A DNA stretch of 64,000 nucleotides from Mycolicibacterium iranicum (GCF_001650495.1 NZ_LWCS01000013.1:62001-126000), one strand, 5' to 3'. Shown: positions 50,300 to 60,023, counted from the first letter of the stretch. Translations and numbers: made by a program. Notes: generated by a model not told the origin, from the letters alone.

Positions 50300-50846
50300 A
50301 ACGCGTTCGTTTACACCCCACAGGTGGGCGGGCGTTACGGCTGTGATGCTGGCAGCGGGCGCGCTGACCGCGTGCGGCCAATCGGCCACAACCAGCAATC
50401 CGACCTCACCGCCACACGCCAACGCCACAACCCAGGCGACGGCGGCGACACTGACCACGGTGGACGGCAAAACCGTCGAACTGCCCGCTGCCGCCCCGAC
50501 CGCGATCCTGTTCTTCTCCTACGGGTGCGGCGAATGCGTCGGCGGCGGTAAATCCCTGGCCGCTGCTCGGGCGGCCGTGGAGAAAGCCAGAGGCAGCGCC
50601 AAGTTCCTAGCCGTCGACATCGTCCCCACCGAGAAACCCGCCGATGTTCGCCACTTCCTGGACCAGATCGGCGGCACCAGCCTGCCCGCGGTCGTCGATA
50701 CTAACGGGGCCCTGACCAGCCGCTACCAGGTGACCGCGCCGACCACCGCCCTCGTCATCGACCCGTCCGGGCAGATCAGCTACCGCGGCCACGCCCCGTC
50801 CCAGGATCAGATCCTGGCCGCCCTCGGCAGCAGCGCCGCACGGTGA
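50292..50846 (+). CDS. thioredoxin-like lipoprotein of the mer operon
   Basis: A 184-residue exported lipoprotein: lipobox LTACG near residue 28, a Thr/Ala linker, then a thioredoxin fold with an active-site CGEC (LFFSYGCGECVGGG, ~residue 79) and cis-Pro in GGTSLPAVVD. Probably periplasmic, keeping Hg-binding thiols reduced or carrying Hg(II). Overlaps the CcdA-like gene by four bases, suggesting that CcdA supplies electrons. Confidence 0.8.
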   Translation: MSETRSFTPHRWAGVTAVMLAAGALTACGQSATTSNPTSPPHANATTQATAATLTTVDGKTVELPAAAPTAILFFSYGCGECVGGGKSLAAARAAVEKARGSAKFLAVDIVPTEKPADVRHFLDQIGGTSLPAVVDTNGALTSRYQVTAPTTALVIDPSGQISYRGHAPSQDQILAALGSSAAR

Positions 50847-51691
50847 ACCTGCTCGCGCTCGCGTTTACCGCTGGCATGCTCGCCCCGGTCAACCCCTGCG
50901 GGTTCGCGCTGCTACCGGCGTGGATCACCGGCACCATCGCCACCGGCGGCACCGATGCGGTGCTCGTGCGGCTGGCCCGGGCACTGCGCACCGGGGCCGT
51001 CCTGACCATCGGGTTCACCGGCACCCTCACCCTCGCCGGTATCGCGATCAGTGCCGGTGCCCGGACCCTGGTGACGGCTGCTCCCTGGCTCGGGATCACG
51101 ATCGGGCTCACCCTGGCCATCTTGGGCGGCTTCATGCTCACCGGCCGCACCATCGGTCTGCGTATGCCTGCCCGGACGCGTCATCGGCCGGACTCCCCAA
51201 CAGCCGGTGGTGTGCTCGCGGCCGGAATCGGCTACGCCCTGGCGTCACTGTCCTGCACCTTCGGGGTACTGCTCGCGGTGATCGCCCAGGCCCAGGCCAC
51301 CAGCGGATGGGGCGGTCTGCTGGCAGTGTTCACCGCATACACAGCCGGTGCCGCCACCATCTTGATGCTGGTCAGCGTCGGCACCGCCATCGCCGGCACG
51401 GCCCTGACCCGGCATCTGGGTATCCTCGCCCGCCACGGGACCCGCGTCACCGCCGTTGTCCTCATCGCCACCGGCGCCTACCTCGCGTGGTACTGGCTGC
51501 CCGCGGCCACCGGGCACACCGCCAGCGGCGGCAACCTGCTCACCGGCTGGTCGGCCACCGCGACCGGATGGCTGCAGGACCACGCCCTCCCGGCCAGCGT
51601 CATTGCCGCCTTCGCTGTGGTGGTCAGCGCGGTGGCCGCGTGCTGGACCACCCACCGCCGGCCAATCACCGGCAAGCAGCGCCGCCGGTGA
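50843..51691 (+). CDS. ccdA: CcdA-like thiol-disulfide membrane transporter
   Basis: A 282-residue protein with about six to seven helices. The CcdA/DsbD core has paired Cys in PVNPCGFALLP (~residue 19) and LASLSCTFGVL (~residue 137), which pass electrons across the membrane. It lies after the thioredoxin-like lipoprotein with ATGA overlap, so the two form an electron path to the periplasm. Last gene of the mer operon. Confidence 0.85.
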   Translation: MNLLALAFTAGMLAPVNPCGFALLPAWITGTIATGGTDAVLVRLARALRTGAVLTIGFTGTLTLAGIAISAGARTLVTAAPWLGITIGLTLAILGGFMLTGRTIGLRMPARTRHRPDSPTAGGVLAAGIGYALASLSCTFGVLLAVIAQAQATSGWGGLLAVFTAYTAGAATILMLVSVGTAIAGTALTRHLGILARHGTRVTAVVLIATGAYLAWYWLPAATGHTASGGNLLTGWSATATGWLQDHALPASVIAAFAVVVSAVAACWTTHRRPITGKQRRR

Positions 51692-51789
51692 TGATTCACC
51701 GGCCGATACACCCAGCCAGATACCACTGTCCCTAACGATTAGAAAGCCGATAGATACAACCGTCGGACACAGTCAGATGCACACCACAA

Positions 51790-51809
51790 GTGCCTTACTG
51801 ATAAGGCAC
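51790..51809. terminator. hairpin after the mer operon
   Basis: GTGCCTTA (51790-51797) and TAAGGCAC (51802-51809) form a perfect 8-bp stem with a 4-base loop, between the convergent CcdA-like and TniQ genes. No T-tract. Confidence 0.35.
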
Positions 51810-51827
51810 ATTCAAGACTGCCGACCC

Positions 51828-52643
51828 CTAAGCGCGACACGCCAGTTCTGCGCCGTCTGAGCGTGTCGTCAATACGGCAGTGGCGAATAGGCGTCGGTAC
51901 TGCGCCCATTGCTCGACGGGGGTGGCGTCGGCATGGTGGGCGCCGGTGCGTTCGTTGATGCGGTCGAGCAGTAGCGTCGGCCAGGCGGGTTCCGTTGGCG
52001 TCCTGGGCTGTTCAACCCGAGGGCGAGCTGTGAGCAATGTTGCGGCTACGGCGATCACATCGGGGTAGGCCACCACGTGCGCTTCTAGGCCATTCTGCAG
52101 AATCCCCGCCGCCACGTGACGCTCTGCGTGAGCCCAGAAGACCAGGATGTGGCGGGCGTCGCCCAAGGCGTCATGAAGGTCGACCTCTGAATACTGACGG
52201 GCCAAGCGCCGATGCGTGCGCCCGGCACTGAGCACCGTGGGCCGGTCACGAAGATCCACCTGGTCGTCAAGAACGCGCGTTGGTGAACCGATCCAGCGTC
52301 GGTGACGGTGGCATACGGAGACATGTGCAGGCAGGTAGCAGTAGACGGGTTCGTGTATTCCCTTGCGTGCCATACATCTTTGACACAAAGGGCGGCGGAG
52401 ATATTGCTTGAGCGCGGTGGGGTCGCCAGCAAGCCCGCAGAGACGGGACCGGATTACCTGCTCAGGTTGGCCGCTGACGACGGCCAACCAGTCCGGTCGC
52501 GGCCGGGCTGCGCATGATTCGGCGACATGGCCGCGCAGTGTGGAGACGCCGATATGGTTGGCGCGGGCCAGCCTGTCGATGTAGGACGATACGGCTTCCC
52601 AACGGAACGGTGCGATCGTTCGCGGGAGCCGCTGGTGTGGCAC
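51828..52643 (-). CDS. tniQ: TniQ-family protein, orphan
   Basis: A 271-residue TniQ/TnsD-like protein: APFRWEAVSSYIDRLARAN at the N-terminus, a Cys/His zinc-binding centre (LCQRCMARKGIHEP then VSVCHRHRRW), and helices beyond. TniQ directs target choice in Tn5053/Tn402-type transposons that carry mer operons, but no tniA, tniB or resolvase gene is nearby. GTG 52643 has an AGGA upstream. Its 5' end abuts the truncated sterol desaturase gene, which suggests arrival by insertion followed by deletion. Confidence 0.8.
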   Translation of the reverse strand: MPHQRLPRTIAPFRWEAVSSYIDRLARANHIGVSTLRGHVAESCAARPRPDWLAVVSGQPEQVIRSRLCGLAGDPTALKQYLRRPLCQRCMARKGIHEPVYCYLPAHVSVCHRHRRWIGSPTRVLDDQVDLRDRPTVLSAGRTHRRLARQYSEVDLHDALGDARHILVFWAHAERHVAAGILQNGLEAHVVAYPDVIAVAATLLTARPRVEQPRTPTEPAWPTLLLDRINERTGAHHADATPVEQWAQYRRLFATAVLTTRSDGAELACRA

Positions 52644-53053
52644 CGCTCATCCTGATCGGTCTGCCCGTCAACGTCGCCTCCCTGCTCGCAATCGCGGTGG
52701 CGATCCAGCTGCTGCTGCAGCACTCCAACGCCGACTACCGCGTGGGCCCCGCCAAGCACGTCTTGGCTCTCAACGAAGGCCACCGCTTCCATCACCTCAA
52801 GTGGGCCGGCATCGGCGACGTCAACTTCGGGCTGTTCATCCTGGTCTGGGACCACCTCATGCGCACCTACTCCTATAACCCCACCCGCCGATTCGACTCC
52901 ACCCAGCTCGGCATGGCCGCACACCCCGACTACCCCACCGCGTACGGGCGGCAGCTGATACACCCCTTCACCCCCGCCGGAGGGTGCAGCCTCAAGTCCA
53001 CCACCGCGACGAAGGACCCCACCGCGACGAGACCGACACCGGAGCAGGGCTGA
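52641..53053 (+). pseudogene. sterol desaturase/fatty acid hydroxylase fragment
   Basis: The C-terminal ~130 residues of a membrane di-iron hydroxylase: LQHSNADYRVG, NEGHRFHHLKWAG (HxxHH-type His box), then FGLFILVWDHLMRTY. The upstream His boxes and N-terminal membrane helices are missing because the sequence changes abruptly at about 52640, where the TniQ gene begins on the other strand. The remaining frame has no start. It marks an insertion/deletion junction. Confidence 0.75.
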
Positions 53054-53419
53054 GAGGGACCAGCGTCTAGCGCTCCCGGACCGTGATTGCCTCAAGCGTT
53101 CCCGATCAGCCCAGAACGCGTACTAGACCCATAGCCTTCTACGTGGCCTATTGCGCGCCACGGTCCGACGATCGACGAACAAAGGATCGGCAGCCCGTTC
53201 GGCGCCTGCCAGAGCTAGCCGGATGCCATGTCGGGCAGACCAGTGCGCAAGTCTGCGTCTTTACTGAATCTTCATCGAAGGACTAAGAAAGCCAAATGAC
53301 GCATCAGCACACTTGAACCATATCCGTGAACGGTGCACCGCCGCCCGCGAACGGCTGTCGCGGCGCACGCAGTGCCCGCTCATCAGCGATGTCAACATTC
53401 GGATACGGAGACCACACTG
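53054..53419. other. intergenic stretch before ldtB
   Basis: No supported gene and no clear repeat. It contains the promoter region of the L,D-transpeptidase gene. A CTACGTGG motif (53129-53137) resembles a half of the BlaI-type sites but lacks the second half. Confidence 0.4.
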
Positions 53420-54643
53420 ATGCCGCAGGCGACTTGCCTCCCACCGTTTCGCAGGACGGCGCAGTGGCTGCGGACGGCCGTCCTGGCGATGGCGGTGCTG
53501 CTGATCGCGGCCGCGTGCAGCTCGTCGCCGGCCGCCGCGCCCCAGCCCGAGGTCATCACTGATAAAGGCACCCCGTTCGCCGACCTGCTAGTGCCCAAAT
53601 TGCAGGCGTCGGTGACCGACGGAGCGATCGGTGTCGCGGTGGACTCCCCTGTTACCGTGTCCGCCGGTGACGGCGTTCTCGGCCAAGTCTCGTTGACCAA
53701 CGAAGCCGGCGATCTCGTCGACGGACAGCTCAGCCCCGATGGCGTGTCCTGGTCGTCTGCCGAGCCGCTGGGCTACAACAAGCAGTACACCCTTCATGCC
53801 CAGGCCCTTGGACTGGGCGGCGCGACCACTACGACAGCGACCTTCGAAACCCACTCGCCCGACAACTTAACGATGCCCTACGTCCTGCCCAACGACGGCG
53901 AGACGGTTGGCGTGGGCCAACCCATCGCGATCCGCTTCGATGAAAACATCACCGACCGGATTGCGGCGCAGCAAGCGATCAACGTGACCACCACCCCCCC
54001 GATCGAGGGAGCCTTCTACTGGCTCAATAATCGCGAAGTACGTTGGCGCCCAGCCGAATACTGGAAACCGGGAACAACAGTAGAGGTGGCGGTCAACGCC
54101 TACGGCGTCAACTTCGGTGACGGGCTGTTCGGTCAGGATGACGTCACTACCCGGTTCACCATCGGTGACGAGGTCATCGCCACCGCCGATGACGCCACCA
54201 AAACGATGACTGTGCGGCGCAATGGTCAGATCGTCAAGACCATGCCCATCTCCATGGGTAAAGCCAAGACCCCGACCGATAACGGCGCCTACATCATCGG
54301 AGATCGTTACTCGTTTCTGGTGATGGATTCGTCCACCTACGGAGTCCCGGTCAACTCTCCTGACGGATACCGCACCGAGGTGGAGTGGGCGACCCAGATG
54401 TCCTACAGCGGGATCTACGTGCACTCTGCACCGTGGTCGGTGGGCAGCCAAGGCATCGCCAATGTCAGCCACGGATGCCTCAACGTCAATCCGGCCAACG
54501 CCCGTTGGTTCTACGACAACACCCGACGCGGCGACATCGTTGAGGTCATCAACACCACCGGCCCCACGCTGTCGGGGACAGACGGTTTAGGTGACTGGAA
54601 CATCCCTTGGGATCAGTGGAAAGCCGGCAACGCCAACCTCTGA
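53420..54643 (+). CDS. ldtB: L,D-transpeptidase, LdtMt2-like lipoprotein
   Basis: A 407-residue lipoprotein. Lipobox IAAACSSS near residue 32, two Ig-like domains (~45-140 and ~145-245) and a YkuD catalytic domain (~250-380) with the His ... SHGCLNV active site ([12 protein letters not shown] then NVSHGCLNV). The end ([15 protein letters not shown]) is nearly the same as mycobacterial LdtB/LdtMt2 (Rv2518c), which makes 3-3 cross-links in peptidoglycan. ATG 53420 fits the family length (408). It heads a cluster of wall enzymes. Confidence 0.95.
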   Translation: MPQATCLPPFRRTAQWLRTAVLAMAVLLIAAACSSSPAAAPQPEVITDKGTPFADLLVPKLQASVTDGAIGVAVDSPVTVSAGDGVLGQVSLTNEAGDLVDGQLSPDGVSWSSAEPLGYNKQYTLHAQALGLGGATTTTATFETHSPDNLTMPYVLPNDGETVGVGQPIAIRFDENITDRIAAQQAINVTTTPPIEGAFYWLNNREVRWRPAEYWKPGTTVEVAVNAYGVNFGDGLFGQDDVTTRFTIGDEVIATADDATKTMTVRRNGQIVKTMPISMGKAKTPTDNGAYIIGDRYSFLVMDSSTYGVPVNSPDGYRTEVEWATQMSYSGIYVHSAPWSVGSQGIANVSHGCLNVNPANARWFYDNTRRGDIVEVINTTGPTLSGTDGLGDWNIPWDQWKAGNANL

Positions 54644-55129
54644 AACACAGAGCAGAAGCGGAGACTCACAACCGCCGCCTCCCAGTCACCTCGTGGCACC
54701 AGTTACGCGTGTCAGCAGGACGTCTCGCATCCACCGAACCGGGTTGCGAACTGCCGAGCGTCACCCGAGCATCGCGCGCCGTGGGGCCCACGCAGCACAG
54801 GTAGCGCAGCCCTTTCCGCTACGACACCTTTGGTTTGCCGTCCTCAGGTAACGGCGTTTTCACATGTCCGGACCACCGACTATTTCGTAGTCCCGGCATC
54901 GACGACCGACACTGTCAAACACCCATTCGCAAAAGCCATTAGCAATTCCAGCCGCCGAAATTCCAGCATTGTAATTATGTTGCTGATGTTACTAATGAGG
55001 CATATGTGAGTTAGGCTGATCTACGTATTTGCTACGTATATCGTTGCTGCGCAGTATGGAACGCTCTGTTTCGCCTTTGTTGGCGAAACCAATCACCGGC
55101 GCTCCGACAGCCGAAAGAAAGAACGCCAT
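54644..55129. other. intergenic region with BlaI-type operator candidate
   Basis: No gene supported. The right end holds the TACGTA-N5-TACGTA site and the leader of the NlpC/P60 gene. The AT content is higher than in the neighbours, fitting a promoter region. Confidence 0.5.
55018..55042. promoter_or_regulatory. TACGTA-N5-TACGTA operator candidate, site 3
   Basis: The core is TACGTA-TTTGC-TACGTA at 55022-55038. With flanks, arms GATCTACGTA and TACGTATATC match in nine of ten positions. It lies 91 bases upstream of the NlpC/P60 gene at 55130. Confidence 0.6.
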
Positions 55130-55876
55130 ATGGAACCGATGGCCCGATGCGTCCGCCCGGAGGAAGGCCGCGTATCTGCGTTCGGCTTTCGCCTGACTGG
55201 GGTGATCGTTGCCGTCGTCGCGACGGTACTTCTGGCGTGCACGCCAGCAGCCTCCGCCGAGCCGACAGGCGGTCCGTGGGATCCACTCCTGCCCAAGATC
55301 CCGAGTGCGGGAGCGCCCGGCGATCCGGTTGCCATCGCCAACGCGTCCTTGCAGGCGACGGCCGTTGCCACCCAGACTGCGATGGATTTGGGGCGTAGCT
55401 TCCTGAGCAGTCTCGGACTCGTCAGTCCCGCGGCAAGCCCCCAAACGAGCGTCCGCGGCAACCGCCTCTACGGTGCCCAGGCGATCGAATACGTTATCCG
55501 CAGGGCAGGAACGCAGATCGGCGTTCCCTACTCCTGGGGAGGGGGCAGCCTCACCGGCCCTAGTCGCGGTGTCGACCAAGGCGCAGGCACCGTCGGTTTC
55601 GACTGCTCAGGACTGACACGATTCGCCTTCGCCGGCGTCGGAGTACTGTTGCCGCGATGGTCCGGCGACCAGTACAACGCTGGCCGCAAGGTACCTCCCG
55701 CGCAAGCTAAACGCGGTGACCTCCTGTTCTGGGGGCCCGGCGGAAGCCAACACGAAGCGATCTACCTGGGCAACGGAAAAATGATCGAAGCGCAACAAAC
55801 CGGCGTTCCCATCAAGGTTTCACCGGTGCGTACCGCCGGGATGACACCCTACGTCGTACGGATTATCGAGACCTGA
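55130..55876 (+). CDS. NlpC/P60 endopeptidase, RipB/RipD-like
   Basis: A 248-residue exported peptidoglycan hydrolase. The signal peptide ends near residue 44 (ACTPAASAEP). The catalytic domain starts around residue 110: PYSWGGGSLTGPSRGVDQ, with the nucleophile Cys in VGFDCSGL, His in SQHEAIYLG and a further polar residue. It resembles the C-terminal domain of RipA at 61649 and shares its linker motif (GDPVAIANA / GDPVAIINA). Unlike RipA it lacks a coiled coil, matching RipB. Preceded by BlaI-type operator site 3. Confidence 0.9.
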   Translation: MEPMARCVRPEEGRVSAFGFRLTGVIVAVVATVLLACTPAASAEPTGGPWDPLLPKIPSAGAPGDPVAIANASLQATAVATQTAMDLGRSFLSSLGLVSPAASPQTSVRGNRLYGAQAIEYVIRRAGTQIGVPYSWGGGSLTGPSRGVDQGAGTVGFDCSGLTRFAFAGVGVLLPRWSGDQYNAGRKVPPAQAKRGDLLFWGPGGSQHEAIYLGNGKMIEAQQTGVPIKVSPVRTAGMTPYVVRIIET

Positions 55877-55934
55877 CCGAACGCTTTCGCCACAGCTCCT
55901 CCCACCAAAAGCCTTGTCCGCACCGGGTAACGGT

Positions 55935-56681
55935 TCAGCCGGCCAGACAGTAGCCGATGCCGCGGACCGTCCGGACATAGCGCGGACAAGACGGGGCGTC
56001 ACCGAGCTTGCGACGAAGATTGCCGATGTGCACACCCAGTGCCGACCGCCCGCCGGGCTGCGTTGCCCCCCAAAGGGCTTCCTGAAGTCGTCGGCACGTA
56101 ACGGGCTCCCCTGGATCATCGGACAAAACCCGGAGGATCGCGAACTCCGTTCGAGTCAGCGATATGACGTTGCCGCGCTGATAGACCCGCCGGACCCCCA
56201 CGTCGATCACCAGATCGTCGACGTGGCGTCGCTGCGCGCCGCCGTCCTCGCTGCGTTGGTGAGAATGCCTGAGTGTCCGCCGTATTCGCGTGCTGAGCAT
56301 GTCGCGGGAGCCGATGGGAACCACTCCGACGCGCGATACCAGAGGCGCCACCTCTGTGTCGGCGAGCGCGACGACGCCGCACTGGGCAGCCTGGCGAACA
56401 CGGTCAAGGACGACGGCGCCGTGCGCGGATGATCCCAGGCACACCACCACCACGTCGGGGTCATCGTCGCGCACCGCGGTGAGCGCTGCAGCGTGTGAGC
56501 GTGCGACGTCGACGGCGAACTCTTCGGCGCGCAGGGTGCGGGCCAACATGTCGGCGTAGATGCGCCGAGGTTCAACCAGCAGAACGCGAATGCGCCCAGC
56601 AGCTATCGCCGGAGAGGCAACGCTGCCCGAAGCGGGGTGCGGCTCGATGGTCGTGGCAGTCTCCTTGCCAGCGTGGGCCAT
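55935..56681 (-). CDS. OmpR-family regulator with degenerate receiver
   Basis: A 248-residue response-regulator-like protein. The receiver-like domain (~residues 30-130) reads DPDVVVVCLGSSAHG, where the phosphoacceptor Asp is replaced by Cys or Leu, and the usual Thr/Lys pair is not evident. The C-terminal winged helix (~155-245) is standard: LTRTEFAILRVLSDDPGE, VHIGNLRRKLG and VRTVRGIGYCL. It may act without phosphorylation. A perfect 39-bp palindromic BlaI-type site lies 38 bases upstream. Confidence 0.8.
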   Translation of the reverse strand: MAHAGKETATTIEPHPASGSVASPAIAAGRIRVLLVEPRRIYADMLARTLRAEEFAVDVARSHAAALTAVRDDDPDVVVVCLGSSAHGAVVLDRVRQAAQCGVVALADTEVAPLVSRVGVVPIGSRDMLSTRIRRTLRHSHQRSEDGGAQRRHVDDLVIDVGVRRVYQRGNVISLTRTEFAILRVLSDDPGEPVTCRRLQEALWGATQPGGRSALGVHIGNLRRKLGDAPSCPRYVRTVRGIGYCLAG

Positions 56682-56718
56682 TCACGGCGTGAAGGTGTTC
56701 GCGCGGATGCTGGAACCA

Positions 56719-56757
56719 GCATATCGCCATCTACGTAGTTATTACGTAGATGGCGAT
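56719..56757. promoter_or_regulatory. 39-bp perfect palindrome, BlaI-type operator candidate, site 4
   Basis: Arms of 17 bp (ATATCGCCATCTACGTA and its exact reverse complement) flank GTTAT. The core TACGTA-N5-TACGTA matches site 3 exactly. It lies 38 bases upstream of the regulator gene at 56681 (minus strand). Confidence 0.7.
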
Positions 56758-56791
56758 ATGGGGTGTCGGGCATGTTCGCGTCTTCGGGTGT

Positions 56792-58057
56792 TCAGCGGGG
56801 GGTTTGCGGGCCAGAGGATGTCAGCTGTTCGGGTTGAAGTCGGCCGCGTCGGTCCAGCCGGAACAAGGCCGCTGCGGAGGCCAGCCCGATTGCCGACAGC
56901 AGAACCCACAGCAGCCAGGGTTGCCCGAGATCTCGGGCGGCCTGCATCAGCGAGCCGGTGGCCAGATTGCCGACAAGAATGCCGACTCCGACGATAGTGT
57001 TGTAGAAGCCATAGTGCGTTCCGATGAGACGGTTGTTGGCCAATGAGACGACGGTGTCCATCTCGAACGGGAAGACGGCCGCCGACCCGACCGCCAGCAC
57101 CGCCGTGGCGACGAGTAGCGCGGTCGCGGCGGCGACTCTGCCTGCCCTGGTGTCATCGGGCAGCACGATCAGCGGCAAAAACGACGCCGCGAGGATCAGC
57201 ATGCCGATCACCAGGGAGCGGCCGGCGCCCCAGCGGTGGGCGAACCATCGGGTGATCCGCATCTGGCCGAGGACGGCAACCAGACCCGAGACCACGAAGA
57301 TCATGGCGGTGACAACGGAATCGTTGCGCGGAAACAGGTCTCGCGCCTGAAGCGGCAATGCCAGATAGACCTGGAATGACAAAACATACGACCCGATCAT
57401 GGCCGCGGCGAAGAGCAGAAAGGAGCGGTTGGCCGCTACTGTTCGCCAGTCCTGCAGCACCGATGTCTTCTCATCAGGCGTCCCCGCGGCGCGGTGGGGC
57501 AATGCTAAGAGTTGGGCCACGGTCAGCGCTGCGAACACGACCGCTGCGGCGGCTGCTGTCATTCGGAAATCGACGAACATCAAGGCCAGCCCGACAAGGG
57601 GTCCGGCCAGGATGCCCGCCTGATAGAACACGTTGAACACCGCGAAGGCTTCCACGCGCCGTGGGCCCGCGTCGGCCGCCAGATAGGCGCGCACCGCAGG
57701 ATTGAACAGGGCGCCGGCGAAGCCGGTTGCTGCCGAGGCGATCAGGACCGCCGGCAGCGATTCGGCGAAGACGAGCAGGCCGAATCCTGCTGTCCGTAGG
57801 ACACATCCGCAAACGATGAGCGGTTTGTAGCCCAGCCGGTCTGCCAGAGTGCCGCCGATGAGAAACATGCCTTGCTGGGAGAAGTTACGTACACCCAGCA
57901 CCAGGCCGATGGCCCACGCGGCCAGCCCCAACGGGCCGGCGAGGTAGCCGGCCAGGTAAGGCATGAGCATGTAGAAGCCCAGGTTGATGCCGAATTGGTT
58001 GATCATCAGCATCCGGCTGGGCCAACCAAAACTGCGGAAGGCTGACAGCAGGGTCAT
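56792..58057 (-). CDS. MFS transporter, exporter-type
   Basis: A 421-residue, twelve-helix major facilitator. [15 protein letters not shown] start, [27 protein letters not shown] (the typical GxxxDRxGxR-like loop between helices 2 and 3), and a long middle loop. ATG 58057 overlaps the stop of the cysteine-synthase-like gene (ATGA), so the two work as one operon. The exporter may carry the product of that enzyme, such as an amino acid or siderophore-like compound. Confidence 0.85.
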   Translation of the reverse strand: MTLLSAFRSFGWPSRMLMINQFGINLGFYMLMPYLAGYLAGPLGLAAWAIGLVLGVRNFSQQGMFLIGGTLADRLGYKPLIVCGCVLRTAGFGLLVFAESLPAVLIASAATGFAGALFNPAVRAYLAADAGPRRVEAFAVFNVFYQAGILAGPLVGLALMFVDFRMTAAAAAVVFAALTVAQLLALPHRAAGTPDEKTSVLQDWRTVAANRSFLLFAAAMIGSYVLSFQVYLALPLQARDLFPRNDSVVTAMIFVVSGLVAVLGQMRITRWFAHRWGAGRSLVIGMLILAASFLPLIVLPDDTRAGRVAAATALLVATAVLAVGSAAVFPFEMDTVVSLANNRLIGTHYGFYNTIVGVGILVGNLATGSLMQAARDLGQPWLLWVLLSAIGLASAAALFRLDRRGRLQPEQLTSSGPQTPR

Positions 58058-59172
58058 CGTGGCTGCACCTCGGTGGGGTCGACAACGGTGGTGCATCGCG
58101 TCCACGCCGTGACTGTCTGGGTCATCGGGTCCTCAATGGTGGCGGGATGCCGTGGGGGCGCTGCGTCGAGCAGGCCGTGGGCGCGGCAGTAGTCGTCGTT
58201 GTAGATGGTGTCGAAGTAGCGTTGCGGACCGTCCGGGAAGATCGCTGCGACAGTGGCTCCGGCAGGGCTATTGCGTGCGACCCAGCCTGCAACCAGGGCG
58301 ACCGCACCGACGCTCCAGCCGCCACTGGCGTAGTGGGTGGCCGCCAGGGTGCGGCATGCCCACACCGACTCCGCGGGGGCAACCCAATGCACTTCGTTGA
58401 ACGCTTGGTAGTCGACGTTGCCGGGATAGATGCTCGATCCCAGGCCGCGCATGAGCCGAGAAGCCGCGGGCTGGCCGAAGATCGTCGAGCCCACCGTGTC
58501 GACGCCGATCAGCCGCAGCTGCGGGTTGAATTCACGAAGGACGCGTGCGACGCCGGCCGAGTGGCCTCCGGTGCCCACCGAGCACACCAGGACATCAACG
58601 GCGCCGAGTTGTTCGTTCAGTTCCACTGCCAGGCCGCGGTAGGCCTCGACGTTATCGGGGTTGCTGTATTGATCGGGATGCCAGGCGCGTGGGTCGGTGG
58701 CCAAGATCTTCTGCACGCGGTCACGGCGGGCCTGCTGCCAGCCTCCCTGTGGGTGCGGTTCAGTGACCAATTCGATGTCGGCGCCGAACGCGGCGAGCAT
58801 ATTCTGGATGATCGGCTCCATCCCGGGGTCGGTGACCAACGTGACGGGGTGCCCGTAGACCGTTCCGGCTAGTGCGAGACCCAATCCCAGTGTGCCGCTC
58901 GTGGATTCGACGATGCGGGCGCCGGGGGCAAGTGCCCCGCGGGAGCGGGCGCGTTCGACCATGTGTAGCGCGGGTCGGTCTTTCATTCCTCCCGGGTTGA
59001 AGCCTTCGAGTTTGGCCCAAAAGCCCCGCTCTTCTGACGTGAACGGTGCGCTGATTCTCAAGACAGGGGTCTGGCCGACCATGGTGGCCGGCCGCTCGTT
59101 GCGGCCGCGTTGTGGCTGTGCCGATCGGGTGTGGGAAGTGCGTGCATGGCGGATTGGCAGGGCAGGATTCAT
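58054..59172 (-). CDS. cysteine-synthase-like PLP enzyme
   Basis: A 372-residue fold-type II PLP enzyme. The Schiff-base Lys lies in [10 protein letters not shown] (~residue 58), the phosphate loop is in [12 protein letters not shown] (~residue 205), and [11 protein letters not shown] resembles the substrate loop of cysteine synthases. The N-terminal 25 residues are basic ([17 protein letters not shown]) and unlike CysK. It overlaps the MFS gene by four bases. The pairing with an exporter suggests synthesis of an exported amino-acid-derived compound. The frame opens at 59235; ATG 59172 is chosen. Confidence 0.8.
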   Translation of the reverse strand: MNPALPIRHARTSHTRSAQPQRGRNERPATMVGQTPVLRISAPFTSEERGFWAKLEGFNPGGMKDRPALHMVERARSRGALAPGARIVESTSGTLGLGLALAGTVYGHPVTLVTDPGMEPIIQNMLAAFGADIELVTEPHPQGGWQQARRDRVQKILATDPRAWHPDQYSNPDNVEAYRGLAVELNEQLGAVDVLVCSVGTGGHSAGVARVLREFNPQLRLIGVDTVGSTIFGQPAASRLMRGLGSSIYPGNVDYQAFNEVHWVAPAESVWACRTLAATHYASGGWSVGAVALVAGWVARNSPAGATVAAIFPDGPQRYFDTIYNDDYCRAHGLLDAAPPRHPATIEDPMTQTVTAWTRCTTVVDPTEVQPR

Positions 59173-59274
59173 CGATGAATGTCGCTTCTGTGAGGCCGCG
59201 ACGATGCGCGGCGACTGACGGCAGGTAGCGGTCACCGGCCACCGTCGAAGACGACGGGGCCTGACGCTAGCCGA

Positions 59275-59691
59275 TCAGCGGCGCGCGATACACAGGTGGG
59301 CGAGCACGTCGCGGCCGGTGCGCAGGGCGCGGGCGTTCCGTGGTGGACCGCGGATAGGCGCCTTCGCCGCCTGGCACCACAGCAGCGGAAGCACAGCCAC
59401 GACGAGGCCCAACGCGAGCGCGATCAGGGAGACCGTTCCCCGCGGCAGGATCGCTTCGGCCAGGGTGTCGGGCGTGCACTCGGCGTCGGGTTGGGAGACG
59501 TGGGGGTGGTCGAGCTCGACAGACATCGGCGCGCCGACCGCACTGGCGGCCAGTGTGTGCGGTCCGTGCGCAGGTGCCGCATTCACGCCGGGCAGTGCCC
59601 ACTCGGCTCCGACGATGACGGTCCAGAACGCGATCAACGCCGCGACGATGGCGCGGCGGCGTTGCTCAGAGTTCGCGTCGAAGTACTTCAC
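59275..59691 (-). CDS. LpqS-like secreted/membrane protein
   Basis: A 138-residue protein with an N-terminal membrane/signal segment (IVAALIAFWTVIVGAEWALP) and a second hydrophobic stretch (SLIALALGLVVAVLPLLW). The C-terminus RTGRDVLAHLCIARR is very like the end of LpqS (RTGQDLLTRFCLARR, from memory), a copper-inducible mycobacterial lipoprotein. It has Cys and His near residues 61-72 (DHPHVSQPDAEC). A BlaI-type operator candidate lies 203 bases upstream. Confidence 0.65.
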   Translation of the reverse strand: MKYFDANSEQRRRAIVAALIAFWTVIVGAEWALPGVNAAPAHGPHTLAASAVGAPMSVELDHPHVSQPDAECTPDTLAEAILPRGTVSLIALALGLVVAVLPLLWCQAAKAPIRGPPRNARALRTGRDVLAHLCIARR

Positions 59692-60023
59692 GATGTTGCC
59701 GACTGTAGCAGCGGATCGGCGAATTCAGGCTCGGCCCCTGAGCCGATGCCGGGTTGTGATCAGACAGCGACCGCCGTTGCGCCGAGCCAACCGGCCGTTC
59801 CGTCGCATGATCGACTTCGCCCGATGCCCCTGCGAATACGCCCTTTTGAGGTTCCGCGAAGGAGATGCAATAGACCAGTGCGCTGCCTGTACCGCAGATC
59901 ATCTACGGTTTTACTACGTAGATAATCTGCTCTCTATCGGCCCGCGCGCCAAGCGGTGTTTCCTTTGCTGACGGCCTACGCGCATTGGCTTCACCTGCGG
60001 AACGTGCGGCGGGCGTTGAGGCG
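59692..60023. other. intergenic region with BlaI-type operator candidate
   Basis: No supported gene. It contains site 5 and the leader of the LpqS-like gene. A GGCTC-AGGGGCC-GAGCC hairpin lies at about 59729-59747. Confidence 0.45.
59894..59930. promoter_or_regulatory. TACGGT-N5-TACGTA operator candidate, site 5
   Basis: The core is TACGGT-TTTAC-TACGTA; outer arms GCAGATCATCTACGG and ACGTAGATAATCTGC are complementary in 13 of 15 positions. It lies between the LpqS-like gene (minus) and the M56 gene's 3' end. Confidence 0.55.

Noticed and set aside
52514..52640. N-terminal extension of the desaturase frame
   Set aside because: These codons are antisense to the start of TniQ and give an Arg-rich sequence unlike desaturases; the homologous part begins near 52641.
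53129..53145. CTACGTGG motif upstream of ldtB
   Set aside because: Only one half-site resembles TACGTA and the spacing does not give a second TAC half.
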